A stretch of DNA of 64,000 nucleotides, taken from the NCBI GenBank assembly GCA_037447655.1, contig JBBHKE010000344.1:62963-126962 (forward strand). Reading direction: 5' to 3'. Position 1 is the stretch's first letter; each line of letters opens with the position of its first letter. This DNA comes from Zygnema cylindricum (lineage: Eukaryota; Streptophyta; Zygnematophyceae; Zygnematales; Zygnemataceae). Below the pieces are notes generated by a model. That model was not told the DNA's origin and made no database searches. It worked only from the letters and a program-made list of their open reading frames with translations. The translations under genes and the position numbers were made by a program. Of the stretch, positions 1 through 10,369 are shown one piece after another.

Positions 1-89
<89 letters not shown>

Positions 90-345
90 TCCCCCTCTCT
101 CTCTCTCTCCCTCTCTCTTTTTTTCTCTCTCTCTCTCCCCCCTTTTCTCTCTCTCGCTGTCCCTCTCTCCTTCTCTCTCCTCTCTTTTTCTCCCTTCTTT
201 TCTCTCACTCTCGCTGTTCTTCTCTCTCTTTCTTTCTTCTCACTCTCCCTCCTCTCTTTTTCTCTCGCTTTCCCACTCTCTCTCTTTCTTTCTCTCCCTC
301 TCTCTCCACTCTCTCTTCCCCTTTCATCTCTCTCTTCCTCGAGAA
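1..345. repeat. CT-rich polypyrimidine tract with perfect (CT)n
   Basis: Bases 1-74 are an uninterrupted CT dinucleotide run, followed to about 345 by imperfect C/T-only sequence. No gene is visible. The long open frames here on the minus strand are only Glu/Arg-rich translations of the repeat. Similar tracts recur at 9000-9424 and 12780-12860. Confidence 0.95.
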
Positions 346-354
346 AGAGAAAAA

Positions 355-487
355 AATTGTTGGCAAAATGGTTGCGGACATGCTCATTATGGCATACCCA
401 ACACCAAAATCCCAACACCAAAACTATTATTTTACAGGGAAGCATGTGGGCTTAGAAATTAAAACATGTAGAAGCTTAAGGGGAGTA
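355..487 (+). pseudogene. Copia C-terminal remnant and polypurine tract
   Basis: A short plus-strand remnant of the extreme C-terminus of a copia polyprotein. One frame near 365-395 reads KMVADMLI, matching the conserved end of copia RNase H (usual form EKMVADMLTKALP), and a later piece reads KHVGLEIKTCRSLRG. It is followed by a polypurine tract (aaggggag, about 478-486) of the kind that precedes a 3' LTR. Everything upstream is replaced by the CT repeat. The assignment rests on one short motif plus the polypurine tract. Confidence 0.55.
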
Positions 488-1503
488 TTGGTGTTTAAGC
501 TCTCAGGTGCTTAATACTAAACGGACCTGGTTGACTAAAAAAATATCGCGTGGACAGTCCTGTCGTACATTAGTGGACTACTTATACATAGAAGACTTAG
601 AAAAGTTGTACTTTATGTATAATTTGTCGCCTGTTTAGTTATTTTCCATTGACTAGTTAGGTAGTACAGTCCTAAGTAGATGCCTAGTATATAATAAGAC
701 TTAGTCATTTTTGAATCAACTTACCCGTTTGAGTTCTTAGTCTTTGAAGACATCAAGAAAGCCTCTTTTCCAACAACTTGTTATTCCTTCCTCTCCGCCC
801 CCCTCTCTCCCTTTTCTCTTTCTTTATCTCTTGCCCCCTCTCTCTCTCGTGTTCCCTATGAGAGGTCATGGACACTCTGTGTGCACTGAGAAGCACTCAT
901 GGTAGGACTAGCACTTGCACTAGCAGGAGCCGTGGCCTCAGAGATGTTGGGACGCAGAAGCTGACCGAAAAGTGACCGAAAAGTGACCGAAAAGTGATCT
1001 CGGTCATCAAGACTGTATTATACTGACGGATATGTAACTCTAACTGAAAGAGGTCTTGAAATTATATGACAATATAATTTCGTCATAGACAAGACAAAGA
1101 CAATAAAGCACAGAAATTGACTTAATTTGCACCTAGTTCCCTGTCTCGGTATAATGTAGCTAGAATGTACATTCTCTATCAATTTTGAGAATTCCTACTC
1201 GGTCTATATACTATTCTGTGCCTAAATATTTCAAAGGATCTAGAAAAACGTATGTATAGTGAGACAAGGTTAGTCCCAATAATTCTATGTTTTCGGACTA
1301 GAATGTTCATGTCACAACATCTACACCTGTAATTTCCCGGAGACGAGTTTCACGTCTACATTCATTGTTGGCCGTTTGTATCACTCTACTGAAAAAAACC
1401 ACACTAAATTTGGTTAGAATTGACCAGTTTGATACTAGAAATTATTCTAAGTCTTGGGTTCCCTCTCTCAAGCTAAGACTTGCTAAAAGCTTACCTTCAC
1501 AAT
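488..1503. other. Region without a gene: two convergent LTR remnants likely
   Basis: No coding sequence is seen. The stretch lies between a plus-strand polypurine tract ending near 487 and a minus-strand one near 1504-1512, so it probably holds two tail-to-tail 3' LTRs from different elements; I could not place the boundary. A short CT-rich patch occurs at about 786-850. An exact 11-bp unit (tgaccgaaaag) is repeated three times at 962-994. Confidence 0.45.
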
Positions 1504-1732
1504 ACTCCCTTTAAGCTGTAGAAGTTAACTCACTTAGACCACATGCATTTCTAGAATCTTTCAACGTAAGAGGTGGCCAGGTTTCTGTCAACATATCTTG
1601 TCTTCATATCAGCGACCATTTTCTCATCAGGTAGATAGCTAAGTTTAATGAGTTTGACAGAGACTTTCTCCCTTATAAAATGCAATTTGATGTCCATGTG
1701 CTTTCTTTTGAAGTGGTGGCTTGGGTTAGTTG
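1504..1732 (-). pseudogene. Copia element A, RNase H C-terminus (fragment 3 of 3)
   Basis: Minus-strand end of a decayed copia polyprotein. The translation shows the RNase H motif SHHFKRKHMDIKLHFIREKV and then LSYLPDEKMVADM. It continues the fragment at 2381-2767 after removal of a 648-bp MITE. Downstream on the minus strand a polypurine tract (about 1504-1512) marks the start of the 3' LTR. Sequence similarity places A closest to element C at 49698-53208. Confidence 0.8.
1725..1732. repeat. 8-bp target site duplication, left
   Basis: GTTAGTTG flanks the left end of the MITE and is repeated exactly at 2381-2388. Confidence 0.8.
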
Positions 1733-2380
1733 CATAGTTCAAAAGTAGGCGTTTTTATAGTAGGCCTTTGGTCGGCGCACAAAACTTGGCACAAAACTCG
1801 CGTAGAGTAGGCATACTGTATGTGGGTGCGTTGTGCACACTCTTGTACGAACGTACGAATCTGACGTATGATCATAGTACAGCGCACGCCGCTGGACGAA
1901 ATTTTTTAGCGAACTGACACGGCGTAGGATGACATTCCGCGGGAAAGAAAACCCGGAAAAAAAAAAGAACGCGGACGGGCAACCAAACAAAATTTATTTG
2001 AGGTCAATTTGAGGCTTTATTTAGTGTGGCCTTCAAAATTGCAGACGCTAATATGACAGATAGTCGTATCGTAAGTTGTGTTATGGGCTTTTCATGTGAT
2101 CTTCTTAGATCGCTACTTTGATCAGCGACCGTCCGATCGTCCAAATCTGACGGTTTAAATAAAAAATACCTCAAAACTCACAGAAAAAAAAAATTTGTCC
2201 GAATGTTTTTCAAAATTTAGGCATGACGTTTAATTCTCTATCGATTGATGTGCAACTCAACCCTGTTACTATTTTTTTTCATTTTGCGACCAATACAATA
2301 TGGGTCTTAAGGTCATATTGTATGTTTTACATACAATAGGCATATTGTATGGGCCTACTTTCACCTACTTTTGAACTATG
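1733..2380. mobile_element. hAT-like MITE inserted in copia RNase H
   Basis: A 648-bp non-coding element with perfect 17-bp terminal inverted repeats (CATAGTTCAAAAGTAGG at 1733-1749, its reverse complement at 2364-2380), flanked by an 8-bp duplication. Removing it rejoins the copia RNase H reading (CDNQAAISLATN ... NPSHHF), which proves insertion. Short subterminal repeats of the type agtaggc occur near both ends. Eight-base duplications and CA-starting termini are typical of hAT elements; the superfamily call is inferred. No transposase is encoded. Confidence 0.8.
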
Positions 2381-2388
2381 GTTAGTTG
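2381..2388. repeat. 8-bp target site duplication, right
   Basis: Exact repeat of GTTAGTTG at 1725-1732. Confidence 0.8.
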
Positions 2389-2767
2389 CCAATGAGATGG
2401 CCGCTTGATTGTCACACCATATGCTGTTCCTTGTTGCATGAATCCCAACTCCTAGAGAAACGCTTTTATCCATAGAAGTTCCTTTAATACTGCACCATAT
2501 ACTCCATATACTCTCCTTCCATTGTAGATTGTGTTGTGACCATTTGTAGCTTGCTGGTTCAGTTGCAAGTTTCATTCCCAAATTGGATTATATTGTAGAT
2601 TTTCTGCTAGGCACATTGTCATAGCTTGCATCTCTCCATGTGCTTATGCCAACTTTGTTTCCTCCCAAAATGAGCCAAATTTTTTTGGGTTTTACAAAAT
2701 ATCCAAGGACGCTTTTTGCTGCCTCCCAATCTTTTCTGTGTGGATTTTGAAGGCTTCTACTCAAGAC
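2381..2767 (-). pseudogene. Copia element A, RNase H middle part (fragment 2 of 3)
   Basis: Minus-strand copia RNase H region with the readings VLSRSLQNPHRKDWEAAK, WRDASYDN and IWCDNQAAISLATN spread over several frames, so it is frameshifted. It is bounded by the MITE on one side. At 2767/2768 it changes abruptly into a gag fragment of element B. About 34 codons of A are missing between this piece and the one starting at 7984. Confidence 0.8.
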
Positions 2768-2930
2768 ATTTAGCGGCGGCATCGGAAGGTTCCCCTTCGC
2801 TTCCGTTTATAACGGACCAAAGTTTTTCGCGCCGGAAAAGGTGCTCAATCTGGAATTTCCAGCCGTAGAAATCCGTGCCATTGAATTTGGCAACTGTATT
2901 CGAACTAACGGTGAGAGGCCCATAACCTAT
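2768..2930 (-). pseudogene. Second, truncated copy of element B gag start
   Basis: These 163 bp are identical to 7431-7593, i.e. the primer-binding site and the start of gag of element B (reading on the minus strand from IGYGPLTV to EPSDAAAK). They follow B's 3' LTR directly, so the order is LTR, body, LTR, start of body. This is what a tandem dimer leaves after truncation. The junction with element A at 2767/2768 shows no target duplication. Confidence 0.85.
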
Positions 2931-3320
2931 TGAATGAGTAGTCATAGCAGCGGGCAGGAATACAGAAAAGTACAGAAATGGGCAAGTAAAAGATTGCCAG
3001 AAATAGTTAAAAAGGTTGTGTTTTACAATGAAAGCAAAACTGCTAAAGTAGTAACTGAGAGTGTCACGTAGTGTCACTCTGACAAAACTGTACTACAGCC
3101 TACGTGATCCCGAAGGGTCACTTGTCCTTTCCTAGCATGTCGAAAGGGCAAGGTGTCCTTTCGTAATAAGAAGAAGAAAATATCTGAATCTGAATCTAAG
3201 ATAGATGTAAACAAAAAATAGATAACGTAAAGTAGAATACTAGGCTACATTATCTAACACTAAGACTAATAAATCTAGTTTGTAGCAAAGGAGAATAAGG
3301 ACGAATCTAGGATTCCAACA
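2931..3320 (-). mobile_element. Element B 3' LTR (390 bp)
   Basis: Minus-strand LTR starting TGTTGGAATCC at 3320 and ending CA at 2931. It matches the 5' LTR (7594-7983) over all 390 bp with four substitutions, about 1 percent, indicating a fairly recent insertion. Its inner end includes the gag ATG. Confidence 0.9.
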
Positions 3321-3331
3321 CCCCCCCGCTT
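3321..3331 (-). other. Element B polypurine tract
   Basis: Minus strand reads AAGCGGGGGGG immediately before the 3' LTR TG, the expected plus-strand primer for reverse transcription. The gag-pol stop codon (TAG, 3334-3336) lies 3 bp upstream. Confidence 0.85.
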
Positions 3332-3333
3332 TG

Positions 3334-6300
3334 CTAGAAACGGAGGCCGGCGGAGGACCGGTGAGCTTCGAATAGTGGCCGAGGAAGAGCCTTTGTCAGA
3401 AAATCGGCCATATGTTGAGCAGTGGGGCAGTGGTAGAATTGAACAGTGCCTGCAGCAATAGCCTCGCGAGTAAAGTGAAATTGGATGTCAATGTGCTTTG
3501 TTCGGCGATGATGAACAGGATTGTTCATCAAGGCAAGGGCCCCTTGAGAATCACAAAATATAGTTGTAGCAGATGATGGACAGAGATTTAGGAGGAGAGA
3601 ACGAAGCCAGAGAGCTTCCTTAGTGGCGTGAGTGGCAGACATGTATTCCGCTTCAGTTGAGGAGAGGGCAACAGTAGGTTGCTTTTTAGATGCCCAAGAA
3701 ACAAGTGCGCTGCCGAGTGAAAAACAAACGCCGGTGGTGCTGCGACGGGAATCTAGATCACCGCCCCAGTCGGCATCGCAATGGCCGACGAGAGCTGGAA
3801 GAGAGGAGCCGGTGAAGGTGAGTTTCAAAGTCTTGGTACCCCGAAGGTAGCGGAGTACTCTTTTGGCTGCAAGGAGGTGGTCAGTGGAGGGGTTGGAGAC
3901 AAACTGACTAAGTTGGCCTACAGCTACAGCAATGTCTGGATGGGTGCCAGTCATTGCATACATAAGGCTCCCGACTATAGATCTGAACTGATCATGTATA
4001 TCTCTGGGGATAGGCCCACCAGAGTTTTTAAGTAGTTTGACATTTGGATCTAGAGGGGTTGAGATAGGAGAGCAATCAGCCATGGAAAATCTGGTCAGAA
4101 TTTTACTTATGTATTTTTCTTGGGAAAGATAAAGAGTCCTAGTGGGACGATCCCGACCGACAAATATGCCAAGGCAATACTCTACTTCTCCTAGATCTGT
4201 CATTGAGAAGTGGGTGTTGAGCATGATTTTGACAAGATGTATGAGAGAAAGTGAGGGGCCAGCAAGGAGGAGATCATCTACATAGATGACAAGAATGACA
4301 AAGGTGTCTGTAGTACCTCGAATGAAGAGACCAAAGTCTGCATCTAATTTGGAGAAACCCTCACGGAGGAGAATTGCCTCGAGATGCTTGTTCCACACTC
4401 TAGGAGCCTGCTTGAGGCCATAAAGAGATTTAATGAGACGACGTACCAGATGTTCCGAGCCGGGAGACACATACCCTTCCGGTTGAGTGAGGAAGATTTC
4501 TTCGGTAATGGAACCGTAAAGGAAGGCAGTCTTCACATCCATGTGGTGGACATGCCAGTCATGGGCAGCTGCAAGGGAGAGGAGAACCCGAATTGAAGTG
4601 AATTTCGCAACAGTGGCATAGATCTCTGTGAAGTCCACTCCCTCCTTCTGAAGAAATCCTTTAGCCACAAAACGAGCTTTGAATCGGTCAAGAGATCCGT
4701 CAGATTTTGTTTTGACTCGAAATACCCATTTCGATCCAATTACTTTTCTGCCAGCCGGTAATGAGGTAAGTTCCCAGGTGCCGTTCTTTTGGAGAGATGC
4801 AAACTCTGAATCGGTGGCGGCTTTCCATTCGGCAGCTTGAGGACCGGCCATGGCGGCAGAGAACGTAAGGGGAACAGCAATGGTAGCGGAATTTGCCGTT
4901 CCATGACCTAGAAGATGCGCCTGAAGGCGTTCACTTCTGCGAGGGGCAGGAGCAGATGGAGGAATTTGGTATAGAGGGTCTTTGGGGGAAATGGGAGAAA
5001 GAGAGTAGGGGTCATAATTTGTCCGAGTGAGAGGGGTTGGTGTGGATGGGTGAAGAAATGCAGAAGTTGTCCTGGTGAGAGTGGAGGACGGTAAGGAAAG
5101 TGTATTGGCAGAGGGAGTGGAGGGAGTAGAACGTGTTAAAGGGAGGATGACAGAGAGAGGATCATCAGTGGAGTCAAGAGAAGATGGTCTGGGGAAGGAG
5201 ACAGATTGGGGAGGAGACGAAAGACGCATGGAGTCATAGATCTTTACGATAAGGGGCGTTTCATTGAAGGCGACATCCCTGCTGAGGACGACCTGACGTT
5301 CCTTTGTCAGCCAGATGCGGTAAGCTTTGGATCCCGTGCTGTAGCCGACTAAGACGCCGTGTTTGGCGCGGCTGTGCCATTTGCCTGCAGGAGCCAAATC
5401 TTTTATCCAAGCATCGCAGCCGAATATTCGAAGGTGCGATACATTTGGTTTGGTGCCGGTCCAAGCCTCGTATGGGGTAACAGCGGGTAACGCGGAAGTA
5501 GGACAGCGATTGCGAATGTAATTTGCTGTCGAGACAGATTCTGCCCAAAATATGGTAGGAAGAGTGGAAAAATGTAACATGGAACGAGCCATGTTGAGGA
5601 GAGTATGGTTGTACCTTTCCGATACACCATTTTGTTGAGGGGTATTGGCGGTCGTGGACTGGTGAGTGATGCTGTGAGTTGCAAGGAAGGAGGAGAATTC
5701 ATTGGAGAAGTATTCGCCTCCATTATCTGTACGGAGGGTCTGAATTTTGCTGCACTGTAAGTTCTCTACAAGGGCTTTATACTCCTTGAATTTTTGAAAT
5801 GTGTCAGATTTTTTTCGTATGGGATAGAGAAAGGAGTAGCGAGTTGCGTCATCGATGAAAGTGACGAAGTAAAGCGCACCAGTGGGGCTGGGAGTGGACA
5901 TTGGGCCGCAGAGGTCAGAGTGGATTAATTGGAGTGGATTGGAGGTTTTGGAAGTGCTGGAGAGAAATGATGGTCTGGCAAGTTTGCCTTCAATGCTGCC
6001 GGAACAGAAGACTAGTTGTTTTTCAGTAAATGGTTCCAAGCCGATGGCGAGACCTCTACTAAGTTGGAGTAGGCCGGATTGGGACAGGTGCCCGTATCGA
6101 AGATGCCACTTAGATAGAGTGGAAATGGCAAAAGGTGTGGCGATATTGGCGGATCCAATGGTGGAAAAGTGGCGGAGAATGTAGATGGAACCAACTTTGC
6201 TTCCAAATCCGACTGTACGGTTACCAAGAGATCCATTAGTAGTGGAGAAGAATTTGACATTGGTTTGGGAGAAGACAGCTGTGGCGCCCTGATGAAGAGC

Positions 6301-7608
6301 GGCACCGACGGAGAAGAGGTTTTTCTTAAGGCCAGGGACAAGAAGTACATGAGACAGTTCAATGGAAAAACTGGTTGAAGGGTTTTTTTGAGTGCAGATT
6401 TGTCCATAGTGTGTTGCAGTGAGGGCTGCGTTGTTGCCAAGGAGTATCGTCATTGGCGGACAGAGAGGAGCAATTGTGGTAAACCAGTCGGATCGATAAG
6501 ATAGATGGTGGGATGCGCCGGAATCGACTATCCAAGAATCGGCCGATTCAGAAAAATCGAGAGGGGATGTCGTAGTCAAGGCGTAACCAAATTCGGATGG
6601 AGACGATACGTATGGATTGGGTGAGTTGGAAGTATCCATCGTCGGAGTCGGATTAGGAGGAAGCGAACTATAGATGTATCGAGGGTACGGATTGAGAGTC
6701 ACGTGGGAGCGCTCTGGGAGATTTTGATGACCGGGGATCATGGGTTGGACAAACGGATTTGTTGGTGAAAATTGATCGTTGGCGGTTGGAAAAACCGCTT
6801 CAGCAGTTGATGCCTGACCGGAGTATAGATTTCGGCCAGGATTCTGTCCACGTCCAGGCTGTCGTCCATAATTTCCTTGACGATCGTTCTTTCGTTTGAG
6901 TATAGGGCACACGTCAATGACGTGATCCGGCGCACGACAGTACCGACAGGAAGAATTTTTTGAACTTCGATTGGGTGGAGGAAAAGTAGCCAGCGCTACA
7001 CCAGGAGTTGGGGAAAAATTGTGTTTAGTTTCCTCGTGAAGTAAACCGGCCGTGAGAGATGGGATGGTGACAGCTGTAGATGAGTTGTCGATGGATGAGA
7101 TGAAGGCCGAATAGGACGCAGGAAAGCCGCCCAAGATGGCCGAAATGATGTCCTCATCCGAGACATTAGCGTTGACACTTTTGAGACGGCCGGCAATAGA
7201 CTTGATGTTGTTGATGTATGCTTGAATAGATTTGGTAGGATTTTTCTGAGCAGTGTTGAGTTGGCGGCGAAGAAGTAGTTTGTTAGACCAAGATTTGTTC
7301 TCATATGCCGTGGACAGAAGAGTCCAAGCACCGTGAGCTGAGGTGGCGTCACGAATGAGATCAAGCTGCGAGGGTTCAAGTGCGAGGACCAGCCTAGAGT
7401 GCGCCTCCTCATTTTTAGCGAGCCAGGCGGATTTAGCGGCGGCATCGGAAGGTTCCCCTTCGCTTCCGTTTATAACGGACCAAAGTTTTTCGCGCCGGAA
7501 AAGGTGCTCAATCTGGAATTTCCAGCCGTAGAAATCCGTGCCATTGAATTTGGCAACTGTATTCGAACTAACGGTGAGAGGCCCATAACCTATTGAATGA
7601 GTAGTCAT
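3334..7608 (-). CDS. Copia-type Gag-Pol polyprotein, element B, intact frame
   Basis: Single uninterrupted frame of 1424 aa: Gag, protease, integrase, reverse transcriptase and RNase H in copia order, which package the RNA, copy it and insert the copy. Visible motifs: zinc knuckle CX2CX4HX4C (C221-C234); protease DSGA near D362; GAG-pre-integrase H502/H507/C535; integrase catalytic D565, D628, E664 (DD35E); RT MDVKTAFL and YVDD (1109-1112); RNase H D1280, E1319, D1353; C-terminal ADFLTKALP. The start chosen is the ATG at 7608 (MTTHSIGYG), because the 44 codons upstream lie in the LTR and element H has the same MxxHSIGYG start. Oddity: the fourth zinc ligand of the integrase HHCC finger is Ser538 instead of Cys, so integration may be impaired. 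The protein lies between two nearly identical LTRs and is inserted in element A. Confidence 0.93.
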   Translation of the reverse strand: MTTHSIGYGPLTVSSNTVAKFNGTDFYGWKFQIEHLFRREKLWSVINGSEGEPSDAAAKSAWLAKNEEAHSRLVLALEPSQLDLIRDATSAHGAWTLLSTAYENKSWSNKLLLRRQLNTAQKNPTKSIQAYINNIKSIAGRLKSVNANVSDEDIISAILGGFPASYSAFISSIDNSSTAVTIPSLTAGLLHEETKHNFSPTPGVALATFPPPNRSSKNSSCRYCRAPDHVIDVCPILKRKNDRQGNYGRQPGRGQNPGRNLYSGQASTAEAVFPTANDQFSPTNPFVQPMIPGHQNLPERSHVTLNPYPRYIYSSLPPNPTPTMDTSNSPNPYVSSPSEFGYALTTTSPLDFSESADSWIVDSGASHHLSYRSDWFTTIAPLCPPMTILLGNNAALTATHYGQICTQKNPSTSFSIELSHVLLVPGLKKNLFSVGAALHQGATAVFSQTNVKFFSTTNGSLGNRTVGFGSKVGSIYILRHFSTIGSANIATPFAISTLSKWHLRYGHLSQSGLLQLSRGLAIGLEPFTEKQLVFCSGSIEGKLARPSFLSSTSKTSNPLQLIHSDLCGPMSTPSPTGALYFVTFIDDATRYSFLYPIRKKSDTFQKFKEYKALVENLQCSKIQTLRTDNGGEYFSNEFSSFLATHSITHQSTTANTPQQNGVSERYNHTLLNMARSMLHFSTLPTIFWAESVSTANYIRNRCPTSALPAVTPYEAWTGTKPNVSHLRIFGCDAWIKDLAPAGKWHSRAKHGVLVGYSTGSKAYRIWLTKERQVVLSRDVAFNETPLIVKIYDSMRLSSPPQSVSFPRPSSLDSTDDPLSVILPLTRSTPSTPSANTLSLPSSTLTRTTSAFLHPSTPTPLTRTNYDPYSLSPISPKDPLYQIPPSAPAPRRSERLQAHLLGHGTANSATIAVPLTFSAAMAGPQAAEWKAATDSEFASLQKNGTWELTSLPAGRKVIGSKWVFRVKTKSDGSLDRFKARFVAKGFLQKEGVDFTEIYATVAKFTSIRVLLSLAAAHDWHVHHMDVKTAFLYGSITEEIFLTQPEGYVSPGSEHLVRRLIKSLYGLKQAPRVWNKHLEAILLREGFSKLDADFGLFIRGTTDTFVILVIYVDDLLLAGPSLSLIHLVKIMLNTHFSMTDLGEVEYCLGIFVGRDRPTRTLYLSQEKYISKILTRFSMADCSPISTPLDPNVKLLKNSGGPIPRDIHDQFRSIVGSLMYAMTGTHPDIAVAVGQLSQFVSNPSTDHLLAAKRVLRYLRGTKTLKLTFTGSSLPALVGHCDADWGGDLDSRRSTTGVCFSLGSALVSWASKKQPTVALSSTEAEYMSATHATKEALWLRSLLLNLCPSSATTIFCDSQGALALMNNPVHHRRTKHIDIQFHFTREAIAAGTVQFYHCPTAQHMADFLTKALPRPLFEAHRSSAGLRF
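7580..7590 (-). other. Element B primer-binding site
   Basis: Minus strand reads GGTTATGGGCC, complementary to the anticodon arm of eukaryotic initiator tRNA-Met (which contains GGCCCATAACC). It begins three bases after the LTR end and lies inside the gag frame (codons for GYG). Confidence 0.8.
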
Positions 7609-7983
7609 AGCAGCGGGCAGGAATACAGAAAAGGACAGAAATGGGCAAGTAAAAGATTGCCAGAAATAGTTAAAAAGGTTGTGTTTTACAATGAAAGCAA
7701 AACTGCTAAAGTAGTAACTGAGAGTGTCACGTAGTGTCACTCTGACAAAACTGTACTACAGCCTACGTGATCCCGAAGGGTCACTTGTCCTTTCCTAGCA
7801 TGTCGAAAGGGCAAGGTGTCCTTTCGTAATAAGAGGAAGAAAATATCTGAATCTGAATCTAAGATAGATGTAAACAAAAAATAGATAACGTAAAGTAGAA
7901 TACTAGGCTACTTTATCTAACACTAAGACTAATAAATCTAGTTTGTAGCAAAGGAGATTAAGGACGAATCTAGGATTCCAACA
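7594..7983 (-). mobile_element. Element B 5' LTR (390 bp)
   Basis: Minus-strand LTR from TGTTGGAATCC (7983) to ...CATTCA (7594). The gag ATG (7606-7608) is 15 nt from its inner end, as in Ty1 where Gag also starts in the LTR. It abuts element A sequence at 7984. Confidence 0.9.
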
Positions 7984-8900
7984 GAACTCTCTCTCCTCTA
8001 TTTCTAGATCCCCATCTACCAGGATTCCGAATTCATACTGCTTCCCTTCCCATTTTTGCCTATACTCCATAGAGGTTGCACAACCCTTCGCATCTGGCAA
8101 ACCAAATTTTTCTAATATATTTCTTATAGTTTCTTTCAGTGTTAGCCTTATATCTTTCTTTTCCCTATCTCTCTCTATTTGAATACCTAGACTGTATTTT
8201 GCCTCTCCTAGGTCCTTCATCTCAAACTGTTTAGGGCTTGTTTTACCTTTGCTTCTCCTCCTTTGTTTCTACTAATTAGTAGTCGATCATCCACATAAAC
8301 AACTATAAAAATTACTTTATCTAAGTTATCTCCATGCATCACGTAAATTGAATGTCCTAGTTAATCTTAGGTCAGTCAAAAACTTATGTAGCTTTCGGTT
8401 CCACTATTTAGGAGCCTATTTCAGACCATACAAGGATTTCAACAGCCTGTAGATGCCTTATAATTTATGCATATTAGATGCTCTTTGCCTACCTCTTTGT
8501 ACATTTGAGGCTGCTTCATATATATAATTTCGTCTAAATCACCATCCAAAAATGTCGTTTTAGTATACATCCGAGGAATATCAAAATCATCAATAGCAGC
8601 TAAGGTGAGGAGAATACAGACACATGAAAATCTCACAAGGGGTGAGAATGTTTCTTCAAAATAAATACCTTCCTTTTGGTTATAGGCCTTAGCTACTAAT
8701 CTTGCCTTGTACCTCTCTATAGTGTTATCCGGAATCGACTTTACCTTAAATACCCATTTGCTTCCTATTGCTTTCCTACTTGGGGGAAGCTCCACTATTT
8801 CCCAAGATTGGGCTTCCATTAGTGACGTCATCTCGTCATTTACGGCTTCCATCCAATTCTCTTTTTGGGGACAGCTTTCCTTTACCGTAAGAGGTTAATA
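7984..8900 (-). pseudogene. Copia element A, reverse transcriptase part (fragment 1 of 3)
   Basis: Minus-strand RT of a decayed copia element. Readings include [55 protein letters not shown] followed by stops, YVDDRLLIS near 8290-8315, and MKDLGEAKYSLGIQIERDR. Frameshifts occur near 8440 and 8220-8280. The N-terminal part (gag, protease, integrase) is absent; similarity ends near 8900, where intron-like sequence of the SLC5 gene begins. Element B interrupts A at 7983/7984. Confidence 0.85.
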
Positions 8901-8999
8901 AAGCTTCTTGTCAGGAGGGCCACAATCGCATTTGTTCCCCTAAGCCGTGCACTCCTCCTCACTCCACCTGGAAAATTTGTAGCTCCCTCCCCCTCTCTC

Positions 9000-9424
<425 letters not shown>

Positions 9425-9426
9425 AG

Positions 9427-10301
9427 TTATGCCTCCCAACTCTCGCGGTCTCCTTCTCGCTGCCATGCTCTCTGCCCTCATGTCTTCTCTCTCCTCCGTT
9501 TTTAACTCCTCGGCGACTATTTTTACTATTAATGTATACCAGAGGCTTACCTCTTCTCCGAGGGAGAGAGAGAGGGACGGCGAGGGAGGGAGTGTGGGAG
9601 GGATTGTGGGAGAGAGAGGGGGAGAGAGAGGGGGAGAGAGAGGAGGGGAAAGTGCGGGGGAGAGAGGAGATGTTGGGATTATTAGCGGAAGCAGGGGAAG
9701 AGACGAAATTGGTGAGATTGGAGAGAGGGCAGGGAGAGGAGGGAGAGGAGAGGAAGGGGATAGAGGAGCAATAGGATCGAGGAGAGAGAGTGACGAGACT
9801 GGAGATGGAGACGAGAGAGGCGAGACTGGAGGCAGTGGAGAGAAAAGCGAGAGGGAGAGAGAGAGAGAGCTGGTCTGGGTTGGGAGAGGTACAGTCGTGG
9901 TTATGGCGATTTTGAGTATTTTATGGCTTCCTATAATTCCTCTTTTTGGGGAACAACTTTTTTTATATGTTCAAAAACCGCCCGCTTTTGTCGCTCCACC
10001 CGTTTTAGCGATTTTTTTTTGGGGAATGATTTTTGAAACTGTTTCGAGTTTTGGAGCCGCGGCGGGACTTTGCATCGGAGTGGGATTCGGAACGATTCGG
10101 TATCATATTTATTCTGCTTTGTTTTAAATTTTAATTCCAGTTTTTTTTATGTATATATATATGCATAACTTATAATTTTTTGACGAATGGAAAAAATCGA
10201 GAGATATGATTTTTTTTAAGTTTTCAGTCACGGACCATGAAAGATTTTCTCTTTGTCTTAAAAAACCTTTAAATTTCTCTTCCCTCTGATTGGTTGAAAT
10301 T

Positions 10302-10369
<68 letters not shown>

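Noticed and set aside
8905-8980. Plus-strand segment reading ATIAFVPLSRALLLTPPG, faintly like the SLC5 segment before the 9427 exon
   Set aside because: It would duplicate the start of the next exon, and no donor site in a suitable phase is evident; probably chance.
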